Positions 32,434 through 32,472 of a DNA stretch of 32,472 nt are shown here, one piece after another. Positions within the stretch are counted from its first letter, which is position 1. The number at the start of each line of letters is the position of its first letter. The notes beneath the pieces are model-generated. The model made no database searches. It was given only the letters and a program-made list of their open reading frames with translations, and was not told the origin of the DNA. This DNA is from Akkermansiaceae bacterium (GTDB taxonomy: Bacteria; Verrucomicrobiota; Verrucomicrobiia; Verrucomicrobiales; Akkermansiaceae). The stretch is taken from assembly GCA_023301645.1 (NCBI GenBank), contig JALZUH010000126.1, positions 1 to 32,472 of the forward strand, given 5' to 3'. Made by a program: the position numbers and the translations under genes.

Positions 32434-32472
32434 TCCTGCGTAGCTCAGCGGCAGAGCGGGTGACTGTTAATC
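32434..32472 (+). tRNA. tRNA-Asn (GTT), 5' part, cut by the window end
   Basis: The visible 39 bases begin with the acceptor strand TCCTGCG, then TA and a D arm (GCTCAGCGGCAGAGC), then the anticodon stem-loop with CTGTTAA at 32464-32470, giving anticodon GTT (32466-32468) for Asn. The identity is clear; the T arm and 3' end lie outside. If Tgt is active, GTT is one of its four substrate anticodons (G34). Confidence 0.92.

Noticed and set aside
1-32472. CRISPR arrays, insertion sequences and prophage genes
   Set aside because: No regularly spaced repeats, transposase motifs or phage structural genes were seen on either strand.

Overview
This window looks like a chromosomal segment of a verrucomicrobial (Verrucomicrobiales-like) bacterium. 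It carries a fused SecDF next to yajC and tgt, a eukaryote-type UDP-glucose pyrophosphorylase, an EboD-like sugar phosphate cyclase, a CPBP protease of the kind found with PEP-CTERM systems, and copper-type respiratory assembly genes. The phylum is inferred from gene content; no rRNA gene is present to confirm it. I see no insertion sequence, prophage or CRISPR array. None of about two dozen start codons has a convincing Shine-Dalgarno sequence, so starts rest on family length and alignment.

Layout. 1-6343 (minus): a truncated membrane protein with a TPR-like middle and the start of a beta-helix domain, its ATG overlapping the nadE stop; nadE; a CPBP protease; a class I/II aminotransferase with its own Lrp/AsnC regulator; and an unrecognised secreted protein. 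6435-8832: purU (plus), then yaaA and a cyclophilin (minus). 8951-12982: an EboD-like cyclase (plus) overlapping tail to tail with a class IV PLP enzyme, then a class III aminotransferase and an M15-like lipoprotein (minus). 13131-14981 (minus): a single polypeptide joining an MbnP-like domain to a di-haem MbnH/MauG-like peroxidase. 15140-19339 (plus): pgi, carA and purA, closed by a strong terminator. 19628-24087: a secreted double-YHS protein, a YdjM-like membrane hydrolase, a YugP-like protease, and an operon of two SCO-type proteins plus DUF420. 24184-25590 (minus): UDP-glucose pyrophosphorylase. 25817-32004 (plus): dnaX, ybaB, tgt, yajC and secDF, closed by a terminator, then a non-coding stretch and the 5' half of tRNA-Asn.

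How the genes fit together. Most are housekeeping: NAD, purine and pyrimidine synthesis, glycolysis, replication, tRNA modification and Sec export. The accessory content that stands out relates to copper or redox chemistry outside the cytoplasm: the MbnP-MbnH fusion, a SCO protein with a CxxC in place of CxxxC, a SCO paralogue that has lost all its metal ligands, and a cysteine- and methionine-rich YHS protein. Two neighbouring housekeeping proteins, DnaX and Tgt, have lost cysteines that normally bind structural zinc; in Tgt all three are gone.
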